Positions 28,975 to 37,792 of a stretch of 64,000 nt of DNA are shown piece after piece. This DNA comes from Treponema bryantii. GTDB taxonomy: Bacteria; Spirochaetota; Spirochaetia; Treponematales; Treponemataceae. Made by a program: the position numbers and the translations under genes. Location: contig NZ_FOFU01000005.1 in the NCBI RefSeq assembly GCF_900111035.1, positions 62,001 through 126,000 of the forward strand, written 5' to 3'. Position 1 is the first letter of the stretch. Each line of letters starts with the position of its first letter. The notes under the pieces are model-generated. The model searched no databases, was not told the DNA's origin, and saw nothing but the letters and a program-made list of their open reading frames with translations.

Positions 28975-30906
28975 ATGATTTTTGATGAGAATTACACTGT
29001 TCCAAAAATGATAAAGAATTCTGCTGAGCAGTTTTCTGAAGTAAATGCACAGATGAAGCGCATAAAGAATGGTCAGTTTGAACCTGTGCTTTATCGTGAA
29101 GTATACCAGCTTGGTCTTGATTTTGGTGCAGCTTTACTCAGCCTTGGAATTCAGCGTGGCGATCCAATTGGTCTTATTTCTGATAACCGTGCAGAATGGT
29201 TATATGTAGACCTCGGTATTATGAATATTGGAGCTGTTGATGTTCCACGAGGCTGTGATGCAACTCCAATCGACCTTGAAAAAATCCTTTCTATTACAGA
29301 AGCTAAGTATTGTGTAGTTGAAAATAACTCACAGGTTACAAAACTTCTTTCTTTAAAAGATAAGCTTCCTGCACTTAAAACAATCATATCTATTGAAAGT
29401 GATGTAAAAGCAGATAATCAGGAAACTGCAAAGGCTGCAGGAGTAACAATTCTTCTTTATGAAGATCTGATGAAGATTGGCCAGAAATGGCGTATTGAAA
29501 ATAAGGGTAAAGTAGAAGAAGAACTTGAAAAGGGTAAGGGTGATGAACTTGCTACAATCATCTTTACTTCTGGAACTACAGGTACACCAAAGGGAGTAAT
29601 GCTTACTCATCACAACTTCCTTGCTCAGCTTGATGAAATTCCAGAGCGTATCTTCCTGAACCCTGGTGACAGAGCATTAAGCGTACTTCCAGTATGGCAT
29701 GTTTTTGAACGCGAAGTTGAATACGTAATCTTGATTCAGGGTGCATGTCTTTGTTATTCTAAGCCGGTTGGTTCAATTCTTCTGGCAGACTTTAAGACAC
29801 TTAATCCACATCTTCTTCCAGCTGTTCCTCGTGTATTCGAAGCAGTTTATGATGGAATTACAAAGAAGATGCGTAAAACCGGTGGTATTGTACTTGCAAT
29901 GTTCAACTTCTTTGTTCGCGTTGCAAAGATTCAGAAGGCAATGTCTCGACGTATGTTCAACAAAAATGCCTGCTATACACGCTACTATCCTGTATTCTGG
30001 TGGATTGTTTGTCTGATTCCTTGGACTCTTTTGTGGCCTCTGTACGGTCTTGGAAATCTTCTTGTATTCAGAAAAATCAAATCTATGCTTGGTACAAACT
30101 TCCGTGCCGGTGTTGCTGGTGGTGGTGCATTCCCTAAGTTTATTGATGAATTCTTCTGGGCAATCGGAGTTCAGATTGTAGAAGGTTATGGACTTACAGA
30201 AACTGCTCCAATCGTTGCAGTTCGCCCTATGGCTGATCCAATTTTCAGAACTATCGGTTCTCCAATCCGTGGTGTTGAAGCACGCATTGTTGACCCACAG
30301 GACGGTTTTGTTCTTGGCCGCTGTAAAGAAGGTGTTCTTCAGATTAAGGGACCAACAGTAATGAAAGGTTACTACAAACGCCCAGACCTTACTGCAAAGG
30401 TAATCAATGAAGACGGCTGGCTTGATACAGGTGACCTTGCAATCATGACAATTCATAACGAACTTTGTATTAAGGGCCGTATTAAGGATACAATCGTTCT
30501 TCGCGGTGGTGAAAACCTTGAGCCACTTCCTATTGAAACAAAGCTTTCTGAATCACGCTATATTAAGCAGGCTGTAGTTGTTGGTCAGGACCAGCGCTAC
30601 CTTGCAGCTTTAATTCTTGTTGATGAAGATGAAATTAAAAACTACGCTGCTTACAATGGTTTGCAGTATGATACTTACGAGAATCTTCTTGAATCAGAAG
30701 CAATTCAGAAACTTTATGAAACAGAAATTGCAAACCTTATCAGTGCAAAGAACGGCTTCAAGATGTTCGAACGTATTTCAAAGTTCTCCCTCATCACAAA
30801 GCCATTCGAAGTTGGCGTAGAACTTTCCGCAAAACAGGAAATCATGCGCTTCCGCATCAACGATTTGTATAAAGATAAGATTGCGGCTATGTTTAAAGAA
30901 GACTAA
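28975..30906 (+). CDS. Long-chain acyl-CoA synthetase
   Basis: This 643-residue AMP-forming enzyme activates fatty acids to acyl-CoA. Motifs: TIIFTSGTTGTPKGVMLTHH (P-loop, ~197-216), the gate-like VEGYGLTETAP (~402-412), WLDTGDLAI and IKGRIKDTIVLRGGENLEP. The hydrophobic stretch WWIVCLIPWTLLWPLYGLG (~343-361) is characteristic of the FadD15-like/FACS branch, probably a membrane contact. It could serve phospholipid synthesis or recycling of exogenous fatty acids, and possibly the acyl pathway at 42-51 kb; there is no direct evidence for that link. Confidence 0.93.
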   Translation: MIFDENYTVPKMIKNSAEQFSEVNAQMKRIKNGQFEPVLYREVYQLGLDFGAALLSLGIQRGDPIGLISDNRAEWLYVDLGIMNIGAVDVPRGCDATPIDLEKILSITEAKYCVVENNSQVTKLLSLKDKLPALKTIISIESDVKADNQETAKAAGVTILLYEDLMKIGQKWRIENKGKVEEELEKGKGDELATIIFTSGTTGTPKGVMLTHHNFLAQLDEIPERIFLNPGDRALSVLPVWHVFEREVEYVILIQGACLCYSKPVGSILLADFKTLNPHLLPAVPRVFEAVYDGITKKMRKTGGIVLAMFNFFVRVAKIQKAMSRRMFNKNACYTRYYPVFWWIVCLIPWTLLWPLYGLGNLLVFRKIKSMLGTNFRAGVAGGGAFPKFIDEFFWAIGVQIVEGYGLTETAPIVAVRPMADPIFRTIGSPIRGVEARIVDPQDGFVLGRCKEGVLQIKGPTVMKGYYKRPDLTAKVINEDGWLDTGDLAIMTIHNELCIKGRIKDTIVLRGGENLEPLPIETKLSESRYIKQAVVVGQDQRYLAALILVDEDEIKNYAAYNGLQYDTYENLLESEAIQKLYETEIANLISAKNGFKMFERISKFSLITKPFEVGVELSAKQEIMRFRINDLYKDKIAAMFKED

Positions 30907-30926
30907 CCTAAAATTGATTAAACGAT

Positions 30927-30960
30927 AAAAAAAAGACCTGCGAGAGCAGGTCTTTTTTTT
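30927..30960 (+). terminator. Intrinsic terminator of the acyl-CoA synthetase gene
   Basis: Stem AAAAGACCTGC/GCAGGTCTTTT with loop GAGA and a T-run on the right. A-rich sequence on the left makes it bidirectional. Confidence 0.9.
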
Positions 30961-30971
30961 GTTTTAATGTC

Positions 30972-30994
30972 ATTGTCGGGCTTGACCCGACAAT
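30972..30994 (-). terminator. Hairpin beside the htpG fragment
   Basis: A 9-bp stem ATTGTCGGG/CCCGACAAT with loop CTTGA lies 16 bp past the end of the htpG fragment, on the fragment's downstream side. It is probably the terminator that originally followed htpG. Confidence 0.5.
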
Positions 30995-31009
30995 CTTTAT
31001 GACGCTTAT

Positions 31010-31141
31010 TTACTCAACAAATTATTAAGATGCTTTACGAACTCCGCAGGTTCCTTAACTTCCATACCGGCAATCATCAATGCCTGAGTGAAGAGAACTT
31101 CTGAAACGTCTGCAATCAGAGCTTCGTCGTCGCTTTCCTTA
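31010..31141 (-). pseudogene. Duplicated 3' end of htpG
   Basis: About 130 bp match the last ~43 codons of htpG (33852-33980) with only a few differences, on the same strand and in the same frame: SDDEALIADVSEVLFTQALM, then AGMEVKEPAEFVKHLNNLLS and a stop. The final residue is Lys instead of Met. To the right of 31141 the similarity stops abruptly. The stretch 31142-31328 holds no gene I recognise; it has a short open frame joined to the fragment (VVAFDAVFVAGK) and some short inverted repeats (ACCGAGCC...GGTCGGTT). Confidence 0.85.
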
Positions 31142-31329
31142 CCAGCCACAAAAACGGCATCAAAGGCGACCACACAATCCTGTATCCATCATACTTTATT
31201 GGGTTTAAGATTAAGTAAGTCAAAAATTGAAGAATCGTTTAAAACCGAGCCGATAGGGTCGGTTTAGATTCATCGCAAGAACGGCTCAGAGCGAGATTTA
31301 TCGAGCGACAATAATCGAAGAACCGTTAA

Positions 31330-31366
31330 AAACAAAAGACCTGCGAAATTCTCGCCGGTCTTTTGT
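31330..31366 (-). terminator. Terminator of the 31380-33098 gene
   Basis: Stem AACAAAAGACC/GGTCTTTTGTT with a 15-base loop (itself holding GCGA...TCGC) and A/T runs on both sides, 14 bp after the stop codon. Confidence 0.8.
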
Positions 31367-31379
31367 TTAATTTTTCAAA

Positions 31380-33098
31380 TCAGAAAATTTCTTCCAGATT
31401 ATTATTGAATTTATGAACAAAGATTTCGCACTCACCGTTTGAAAGTCTACTTCCATTTGTAACTACAATAATATTTCCATTCGAATCTCTATTTATATCT
31501 TTTATTGTTTCACCTTTTATTTGTTTTTTCACAAAGATTGTATCTGGATCATTATAATCTCTCTTTTCGATAATATTTCCTTTTGCTGTAAATAAATATT
31601 GATCCATAAACAAGGTATAGTCAAACACATGACCATAATCATCTTCAGTTTTTATTGTTTTCAAGCACTCACCTGTTTCACAATTAAAAATCCTTGAAAA
31701 AGTACCTGTAATTATCTTTTCTTCATTTCCATACCGGAAAATATTTCCATTATTTCCATTAGTACCTCTAAATGAATTATTATTTTTAGAAAATGAAGAA
31801 AAATCTAAATTAAAAATTCCTGAATATATACTATTTTCCTTCCAGACTAATCGCTTTGTTTCTGGAAAATAAATCATTTGATAATTCACTGACATAGGAT
31901 AAAAATCTGTCCATGCAGAAGATTCTAGCATTGGAATTGAAAAATCTGCAGTGTCATAAAGTTTCCAATTACCGCTCCATTCTGCAATTAAAAGCTTTGT
32001 ATCATTATCTATTAATATAATATCATTAATTGTGTCTGTAGTTGTATATAACAAAGAATCTGTTTTAGTTATTAAATCTAATAGATAAAGATTCTGTTCA
32101 CATGCAACGTAAACCTTTTCATTCTTAAAAACAGCTTTTACAATTTCTTCCGGATACTCTTTGAATTGATTCAGTTTACTTGTTGAATAATCGTAATAAT
32201 AAAGAAAATTTGTTGCTTTTGGATTATTTGTTGAACTATCTTCATGTTCCTTAAGAAAATAAAAACCTTTATCATCATATGAACATACTGAAAATATATT
32301 TGCAGCATTTGGAAGTCTTTCTTCCATATCTTCAATTTGGAAATTAATTAGTGATGTTTCATTCTCATCAAAGTAATGCTCTGGACGGATAAAAACATAA
32401 AGAGGGGCACCATCTGTGTTATAAACAACAGAACCAGATTCATGTTTTGAAATTTGGTCATAAGTAGAGATTTGTTTTCCATAAAGGCGTGAAATCTCTT
32501 TTGTCACTATAAGCTGTGTATTTTCATTATTTGAATAAGATACTTTAATACAGCCATTTTGTTTTGTATTAATTTTACATGCATAGAATATATCTGAATT
32601 CGGATCATTGTAATTATAATAAAAAGAATCTGACACTGGTAAATCAACATCAACAAAATATTCCTTGTTGATTCCAACCATTTGATATTTCATATCATCT
32701 GGATGAATTTGCGAATCACTATAATTATAAAACCAATATCCTGCATAATTATATGTATTCAACGTATTGTTTATTTTCATTGTACCATAACAATATACAG
32801 ATTGACTTGATCTTCTAACAATTAAAAAATCCACATAACTGGTAGATTCAGGCATATCAATTGAAAAACGCAGTTGATTATTAGCAATTGTTCCTACAAA
32901 TCTTTGTTTATCATTTCTTTTTCCATCATCAGAAAAAGAATCAAAGTATACATCCATATCATTAGTTTCATTTGGTGTACAGGATAAATTAAAAGTTAAT
33001 GATTTTTTTGAATCATTGAATAAACCTGTACATCCAGAGAAAACAAACAATAATACAATTAATCCTAGTTGAATGAGTGGTATTACTTTTTTCTTCAT
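31380..33098 (-). CDS. Large lipoprotein, propeller-like C-terminal half
   Basis: This 572-residue protein has a lipobox (FVFSGC, Cys23). The N-terminal ~240 residues are a mixed beta region. The C-terminal half has recurring strand motifs (KVYVACEQNLYLLDLITKTD, IIEKRDYNDPDTIFVKKQ, NGNIIVVTNGSR) like the blades of a beta-propeller. I recognise no specific family. It lies inside the 2.8-kb segment bounded by htpG and the duplicated htpG 3' end, with low-GC codon use like the cassette genes, which suggests acquisition. Confidence 0.72.
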   Translation of the reverse strand: MKKKVIPLIQLGLIVLLFVFSGCTGLFNDSKKSLTFNLSCTPNETNDMDVYFDSFSDDGKRNDKQRFVGTIANNQLRFSIDMPESTSYVDFLIVRRSSQSVYCYGTMKINNTLNTYNYAGYWFYNYSDSQIHPDDMKYQMVGINKEYFVDVDLPVSDSFYYNYNDPNSDIFYACKINTKQNGCIKVSYSNNENTQLIVTKEISRLYGKQISTYDQISKHESGSVVYNTDGAPLYVFIRPEHYFDENETSLINFQIEDMEERLPNAANIFSVCSYDDKGFYFLKEHEDSSTNNPKATNFLYYYDYSTSKLNQFKEYPEEIVKAVFKNEKVYVACEQNLYLLDLITKTDSLLYTTTDTINDIILIDNDTKLLIAEWSGNWKLYDTADFSIPMLESSAWTDFYPMSVNYQMIYFPETKRLVWKENSIYSGIFNLDFSSFSKNNNSFRGTNGNNGNIFRYGNEEKIITGTFSRIFNCETGECLKTIKTEDDYGHVFDYTLFMDQYLFTAKGNIIEKRDYNDPDTIFVKKQIKGETIKDINRDSNGNIIVVTNGSRLSNGECEIFVHKFNNNLEEIF

Positions 33099-33125
33099 TC
33101 TTTTTTTACCTCTTTTTTTAAATAA

Positions 33126-33446
33126 TTAAACTATTTCAGAGAGTGCTTTTAATAAATCTATAGCTCCCGGTACAATTCGAATAACATATGCAGTATCATC
33201 AATAATTTTATAAAAGACAGAATATTTTCCTTCAGAAAAATATCTGATGCCTTCACTCAAATATGGTTCTTCCTGAAAATGATGATACGAGTCTGCCATG
33301 AAACTTAAATCATCAACTGCTTTAGTAAGTTGTTGAAGAAGTCTTACAGCCGCATTAAGATTATGATATTCATTTGCCACAAAGTCATAAATTCTATCTA
33401 AATCAGCTTCTGCCTTTTTTGTGTATGAAACTTTGAAATTATTCAT
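33126..33446 (-). CDS. RelE/ParE-family toxin
   Basis: This 106-residue protein fits the RelE/ParE family: VSYTKKAEADLDRIYDFVAN at the N-terminus, then GIRYFSEGKYSVFYKIIDDT and VIRIVPGAID. It overlaps the antitoxin gene by four bases (ATGA), so they are coupled. With the antitoxin it forms the fourth RelE/BrnT/HicA-type pair outside or beside the array and could stabilise the inserted segment. Confidence 0.85.
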   Translation of the reverse strand: MNNFKVSYTKKAEADLDRIYDFVANEYHNLNAAVRLLQQLTKAVDDLSFMADSYHHFQEEPYLSEGIRYFSEGKYSVFYKIIDDTAYVIRIVPGAIDLLKALSEIV

Positions 33447-33691
33447 ATTCCGTATTTTTCATGTAGCCGTTGATTTACAACTTCACCTGGAATTACTCTT
33501 CCTGCTTTTATATCAGAAAGACCTTCATCTAGTTTCTGGTTAAGCTCATTTATAGAAGAAACAGACATATCAGGAGGCACAGGATCTTTGTCCTGCAATG
33601 ATTCTGCTACAACAGAAAGCAAGTTTAGCCGCTGTTCAAAAGAAAGAGTTAGAATTGTATTGAGTAATTTTGAATAATCTTCCTGTGGCAT
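33443..33691 (-). CDS. Antitoxin, small helical type
   Basis: From ATG 33691 this is an 82-residue helical protein (PQEDYSKLLNTILTLSFEQR, then NLLSVVAESLQDKDP and KAGRVIPGEVVNQRLHEKYG). The C-terminal motif AGRVIPGEVVNQRL is like that of addiction-module antitoxins that pair with RelE toxins. GGAGG is 6 bp before this ATG; the TTG at 33703 is part of the ribosome site. Antitoxin role is inferred mainly from pairing with the toxin gene. Confidence 0.78.
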   Translation of the reverse strand: MPQEDYSKLLNTILTLSFEQRLNLLSVVAESLQDKDPVPPDMSVSSINELNQKLDEGLSDIKAGRVIPGEVVNQRLHEKYGI

Positions 33692-33700
33692 ATATACCTC

Positions 33701-33726
33701 CAATTAACTGTATTATAACATAATTG
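33701..33726 (-). promoter_or_regulatory. Candidate promoter and operator of the toxin-antitoxin pair
   Basis: The inverted repeat CAATTA (33701-33706) / TAATTG (33721-33726) flanks a TATAAT -10 box (33712-33717, minus strand). The -35 is poor. Confidence 0.45.
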
Positions 33727-33733
33727 AACTAAT

Positions 33734-33766
33734 AAAAAAAGCGAAATACAGATTCATGTATTTCGC
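33734..33766 (-). terminator. Terminator downstream of htpG
   Basis: A 10-bp stem GCGAAATACA/TGTATTTCGC with loop GATTCA is followed by a T-run on the minus strand, about 85 bp after the htpG stop. Between them is a 23-bp inverted repeat (CCCTTCGACTCCGCTCAGGG region, 33809-33832) without known role. Confidence 0.8.
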
Positions 33767-33851
33767 CTTCATATAGATCCAGAAACAAGGTCTAGACAAC
33801 GGTACTTTCGAGCCCTTCGACTCCGCTCAGGGACCGAAACCATCGTTTATT

Positions 33852-35831
33852 TTACATTGACAACAAATTATTAAGATGCTTTACGAACTCCGCAGGTTCC
33901 TTAACTTCCATTCCGGCAATCATAAGTGCCTGAGTGAAGAGAACTTCTGAAACGTCTGCAATCAGAGCTTCGTCGTCGCTTTCCTTAATCTTTGCGAGAA
34001 TTGGGTGGTCGCCGTTTACCTCGAGGATAGGCTTCAAATCAGGACCAGCCTGGCCCATAGCGCGCATCATCTGAATCATCTGATAGCTTGGGTCGTTTTC
34101 GTCTACTACGATACAAGATGGGTTTTCTCCGCTCAAGGTCTTAGAAAGCTTAACTTCCTTAACCTTGTCACCGAGAGCCTTCTTAATCTTTTCAACTACA
34201 GGCTTAAATGCTTCTTCCTTCTTCTTAGCTTCTTCTTTGTCGCCGCCGAGATCTTCATCTGAACCTGCGCGGTTTACAGCCTTAAGTTCGAACTCGTTTT
34301 TATATTTGCCAAATCCTGGAATTACGATGTCATCAATATCATCATCCATAATAAGAACTTCAAAGCCCTTATCTGTGTATGCTTTTACGAGTGGATTTGC
34401 ACGAAGGTTCTTTTCGTCGCTTCCGCTGATGTAGAAGATTGACTTCTGGTCTGTCTTCATGCGCTGAACATAGTCTGCAAAGCTTGTGTAGTTGTCATCA
34501 CCAGTTCCGCTTGCGTCTGTAGACTTAAAGCGAACGATTTCTGCAATTTCGTCGCGGTTTGCGTAGTCGCTGTAGAGACCTTCCTTCATAGGACGGTTGA
34601 AGTTCTTTACGAACTTGCTCCACTTTTCAATTGCTTTCTTGTCGTCGTCTGTGCGGTCTGCTTCTGCAACTTTCTTTGCCTTGTCTGCGGCTTCGCCCAT
34701 TTTCTTGAACTCGCTGAGCAATTTTTTTACAGATGCAGATTTAATATTGTCGAGGATGCGGTTCTGCTGAAGGATTTCGCGGCTTACATTCAATGGCAAG
34801 TCTTCGCTGTCTATAATACCGCGTACAAAGCGGAGGTAAGATGGCAACAATTCTCGGTCATCATCAGTGATGAATACACGCTTTACATAGAGCTTAAGTC
34901 CGCTCTTGTAATCAGCCTGGTACATATCAAAAGGAGCTGTCTGTGGAACAAAGAACAATGTTGTATATTCCTGAGTTCCTTCTGCATGTGTGTGAACGTA
35001 GTGGAGTGGATCCTGTCCGTCGTGGCCGAATGTCTTGTAGAACTCGTTGTAATCTTCGTCCTTAAGCTCGCTCTTGCTTCTCTTCCAGAGTGCAGAAGCG
35101 CTGTTTACCTGGTCAATTTTGCTCTCGCTGCCAGTTTCTTTTCCCTTATCATCATATTTTTTCTGTTCGTAGTGAAGGAAGATAGGGAATGCAATATGAT
35201 CTGAATACTTTTTGATAAGCTCTTCAATCTTCCAGCGAGAAGCGAATTCCTTGCTGTCGTCGTTCAAGTGCATTTCGATTGCAGATCCGCTCAATTCAGG
35301 TTTATCAAAACCATATTTTTTAGCAGCAGCGCTATCTACGGCTACTTCTTCAATTTCATAAGAGTTTGTACCGTCAGAAGACCAGTGCCAGATTTTTCCG
35401 TCGCCTGCTGCCTTGCGTGTATAAACATCAATCTTATTTGCAGCCATGAATGCAGAGTAGAAACCTACACCAAACTGACCGATAAGAGCAGAGTCCTTGC
35501 TTGCCTCAGCTGTAAGCTGCTCCATAAATGCCTTTGTACCGGAGCGGGCAATTGTACCGAGGTTGTTTGTAAGATCCTCGTCTGTCATACCGATACCAGA
35601 ATCCTGAACAGTAAGTGTGCTGTCCTTTTCATCAAAAGTGATGTCGATTCTTGGCTCAAACTTAATTGCCTTAAAAGCTTCATCAGAAACTGTAAGATAC
35701 TTTAATTTATCAAGAGCATCTGATGCATTTGAAACGATTTCCCGGAGGAAAATATCCTTATTTGAATAAAGTGAATGAATGATAAGTTTAAGAAGCTGAT
35801 TTACTTCTGTCTGAAATTCATATTTTGCCAT
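33852..35831 (-). CDS. htpG: HtpG (Hsp90-family chaperone)
   Basis: From ATG 35831 (AGAGG upstream) this encodes 659 residues. The N-terminal GHKL ATPase domain has NASDALDKL, DSGIGM and GQFGVGFYSAFM. The middle domain has ITDDDRELLPSYLRFVRGII and NVSREILQQNR; the C-terminal dimerisation domain ends LNNLLSM. It is an ATP-driven cytosolic chaperone. The frame can be extended to 35855, but the family start is MAKYEFQTEV. The last ~43 codons are duplicated 2.8 kb downstream at 31010-31141. Confidence 0.97.
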   Translation of the reverse strand: MAKYEFQTEVNQLLKLIIHSLYSNKDIFLREIVSNASDALDKLKYLTVSDEAFKAIKFEPRIDITFDEKDSTLTVQDSGIGMTDEDLTNNLGTIARSGTKAFMEQLTAEASKDSALIGQFGVGFYSAFMAANKIDVYTRKAAGDGKIWHWSSDGTNSYEIEEVAVDSAAAKKYGFDKPELSGSAIEMHLNDDSKEFASRWKIEELIKKYSDHIAFPIFLHYEQKKYDDKGKETGSESKIDQVNSASALWKRSKSELKDEDYNEFYKTFGHDGQDPLHYVHTHAEGTQEYTTLFFVPQTAPFDMYQADYKSGLKLYVKRVFITDDDRELLPSYLRFVRGIIDSEDLPLNVSREILQQNRILDNIKSASVKKLLSEFKKMGEAADKAKKVAEADRTDDDKKAIEKWSKFVKNFNRPMKEGLYSDYANRDEIAEIVRFKSTDASGTGDDNYTSFADYVQRMKTDQKSIFYISGSDEKNLRANPLVKAYTDKGFEVLIMDDDIDDIVIPGFGKYKNEFELKAVNRAGSDEDLGGDKEEAKKKEEAFKPVVEKIKKALGDKVKEVKLSKTLSGENPSCIVVDENDPSYQMIQMMRAMGQAGPDLKPILEVNGDHPILAKIKESDDEALIADVSEVLFTQALMIAGMEVKEPAEFVKHLNNLLSM

Positions 35832-35935
35832 GATTACCTCTGATTTTAGAATCATCTTTAAAAATAATAAATTTTTATTTAAAAAGGCAAATTTTTTTTC
35901 TTCACCGAATCACATTTATCGCTTAAACTATAAAT

Positions 35936-36793
35936 ATGAGAGACAATGTTAGACTTTTTCTGAGATTTTTACTCGTAACTGCAGGTGCCGCTGTTATGGC
36001 ACTGAACCTTAATACCTTTGTATCTACCGCAGGCTTACTCCCGGGCGGCTTCACAGGTATTTCACTTTTACTTCAGGAAGTCTTTTCCAAATTCTTTAAG
36101 ATTCATGTTCCTTTTACTGTTTTTTACTGGGGGCTTAATATTGTGCCGGCTCTTATCTGTTTCCGCTTCGTTGGAAAAAGATTCACACTGCTTTCCATCT
36201 GGGCAATTATTGCATCCGGTCTTTTTACAGATTTGTTCCCGGGTTTTCAGATGACTGATGATATTATGCTCTGCGCCATCTTTGGAGGAATTGTAAACGG
36301 TTTTGCAATCAGTCTTTGTCTTTTAGCTGGCGCAACCAGCGGTGGTACAGATTTTATTTCGATTTATGTTTCTGAAAAAACAGGCCACAGCATCTGGAAT
36401 CATATCCTTGTTTTTAATGTGATTATTCTTGGAATTTTCGGTCTCTTATTTGGCTGGAGCCGTGCACTGTATTCTATTGTCTTTCAGTTTGTAAGCACTC
36501 AGATTCTGAACTTCCTTTACAAGAGATACCAGAAATCTACACTTTTGATTATTACAGATTATCCGGCCCAGATTATTCAAGTGATTCGCGAAATAACCGG
36601 CCACGATGCAACACTTTTTACAGGAAACGGCTGCTATCAGGGAACCGAGCGTAAAATGCTTTACACTGTAATTTCTTCAGATGAAGAAGACAAACTGCTT
36701 CGTTCCATAAAAAAAACAGACCCTTGCGCATTCGTCAACATTCTGCAGACAAAAATGCTCAAGGGTAATTTCATTATGAAAAAGCAGGACTAA
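35936..36793 (+). CDS. YitT-family membrane protein (DUF2179)
   Basis: This 285-residue protein has five or six membrane helices (LPGGFTGISLLLQEV and GATSGGTDFISIYVSEKTGH are conserved YitT motifs). A cytosolic C-terminal DUF2179 domain of ~80 residues follows (STLLIITDYPAQIIQVIREI, then GCYQGTERKMLYTVISSDEE). The transported substrate or role of this family is not established. It is divergent from htpG, with 104 bp between starts, and converges with arginase. Confidence 0.9.
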   Translation: MRDNVRLFLRFLLVTAGAAVMALNLNTFVSTAGLLPGGFTGISLLLQEVFSKFFKIHVPFTVFYWGLNIVPALICFRFVGKRFTLLSIWAIIASGLFTDLFPGFQMTDDIMLCAIFGGIVNGFAISLCLLAGATSGGTDFISIYVSEKTGHSIWNHILVFNVIILGIFGLLFGWSRALYSIVFQFVSTQILNFLYKRYQKSTLLIITDYPAQIIQVIREITGHDATLFTGNGCYQGTERKMLYTVISSDEEDKLLRSIKKTDPCAFVNILQTKMLKGNFIMKKQD

Positions 36794-36814
36794 ACGGTCA
36801 GCCGCCCCGAAAAT

Positions 36815-37720
36815 TTAATAAAGAGTTTCGCCAAGCAAACGTGCTGCAAGGTTTACAGCCAGTATTGCAGTCTGATTTCGTACATCCAGAATAGGGTTTA
36901 CTTCTACGATTTCAGCTGATTTTACTTTGCCGGTTGTAGCAATTTCTTCCATAAGAAGAAGTGCTTCGCGGTTGGTAAGTCCACCTGGGAGCGGAATACC
37001 AGTTCCCGGTGCAAACATAGGGTCCAGACAATCCATGTCAAAACTTACGTGAATAATATCAACCTTTTTGAAGAAGGTTTTTACCTTTTCTACAACAGTA
37101 TCAAAACCCTGTCGGTCAATATCGCTCATTGTGAAAACTGTAACGCCGGCTTCCTTCATCAGCTTTTTCTCGCCCGGGTCAAGATCGCGTGAGCCAACAA
37201 AACAGATATTCTTTGGATCAACCTTCTGACCATCAAAATATAGATTTGTGAGTTCAGGAAGTCCAAGGCCTGCAGAAGCCGCAAGACATTCACCGTGAAT
37301 ATTTCCTGTTGGTGTTGTCTCATTTGTATTAAAATCGCCATGGGCATCTACATAAAGAACACCAATTTTCTGTCCAGTTTTTTTTGCAGTAGCTGCAAGT
37401 CCGGCAAGAGAACCAAGAACTACAGAGTGATCACCACCAAGAACAAGCGGGAAATCTCCTTCGGAAGTTATGATTTCAACAGAAGAGGCAAGCTTGTTGC
37501 AGGCTCTTACAATTGGTTTTAAGTATTTTGCATTTGGATTTCCAGGCTTTTCATATTCCTGTGCAGTAGCTTTAAAAATATCTGTGTGAACGTAAGTTGT
37601 GTGTCCGATTGATTCAAGTTTTTCTTTTATTCCTGCAAGTCTGATTGCAGAAGGGCCCATGTCTGAACCGTGTCTGCTGGCACCAAAGTCCAGTGGCATT
37701 TCCAAAATATGTACATTCAT
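36815..37720 (-). CDS. rocF: Arginase
   Basis: This 301-residue ureohydrolase splits arginine into ornithine and urea. The binuclear manganese ligands lie in the motifs LGGDHSVVLG, VDAHGDFNT and SFDMDCLDP, with the substrate loop TPTGNIHGECLA between. The TPTGNIHG loop (rather than the agmatinase pattern) and the NPILDVRNQTAILAVNLAAR end fit arginase. Cytosolic. It is a single gene, with its own small leader, downstream of the caspase-operon terminator. Confidence 0.92.
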   Translation of the reverse strand: MNVHILEMPLDFGASRHGSDMGPSAIRLAGIKEKLESIGHTTYVHTDIFKATAQEYEKPGNPNAKYLKPIVRACNKLASSVEIITSEGDFPLVLGGDHSVVLGSLAGLAATAKKTGQKIGVLYVDAHGDFNTNETTPTGNIHGECLAASAGLGLPELTNLYFDGQKVDPKNICFVGSRDLDPGEKKLMKEAGVTVFTMSDIDRQGFDTVVEKVKTFFKKVDIIHVSFDMDCLDPMFAPGTGIPLPGGLTNREALLLMEEIATTGKVKSAEIVEVNPILDVRNQTAILAVNLAARLLGETLY

Positions 37721-37732
37721 ACTAAGAATTCT

Positions 37733-37769
37733 AAAAAAAAAAGATTATCGGGTCAAGTCCGATAATCTT
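37733..37769 (-). terminator. Terminator of the sigma/caspase operon
   Basis: Stem AAGATTATCGG/CCGATAATCTT with loop GTCAAGT, followed by a long T-run on the minus strand, 24 bp after the stop codon of the caspase-like gene. Confidence 0.88.
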
Positions 37770-37792
37770 TTTGAAGGTTTTTGATTCTAACC

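Noticed and set aside
33809-33832. The CCCTTCGACTCCGCTCAGGG-type sequence after htpG as a mobile element end.
   Set aside because: It is a short, common inverted sequence in bacteria and occurs once here. It does not coincide with the duplicated htpG boundary.
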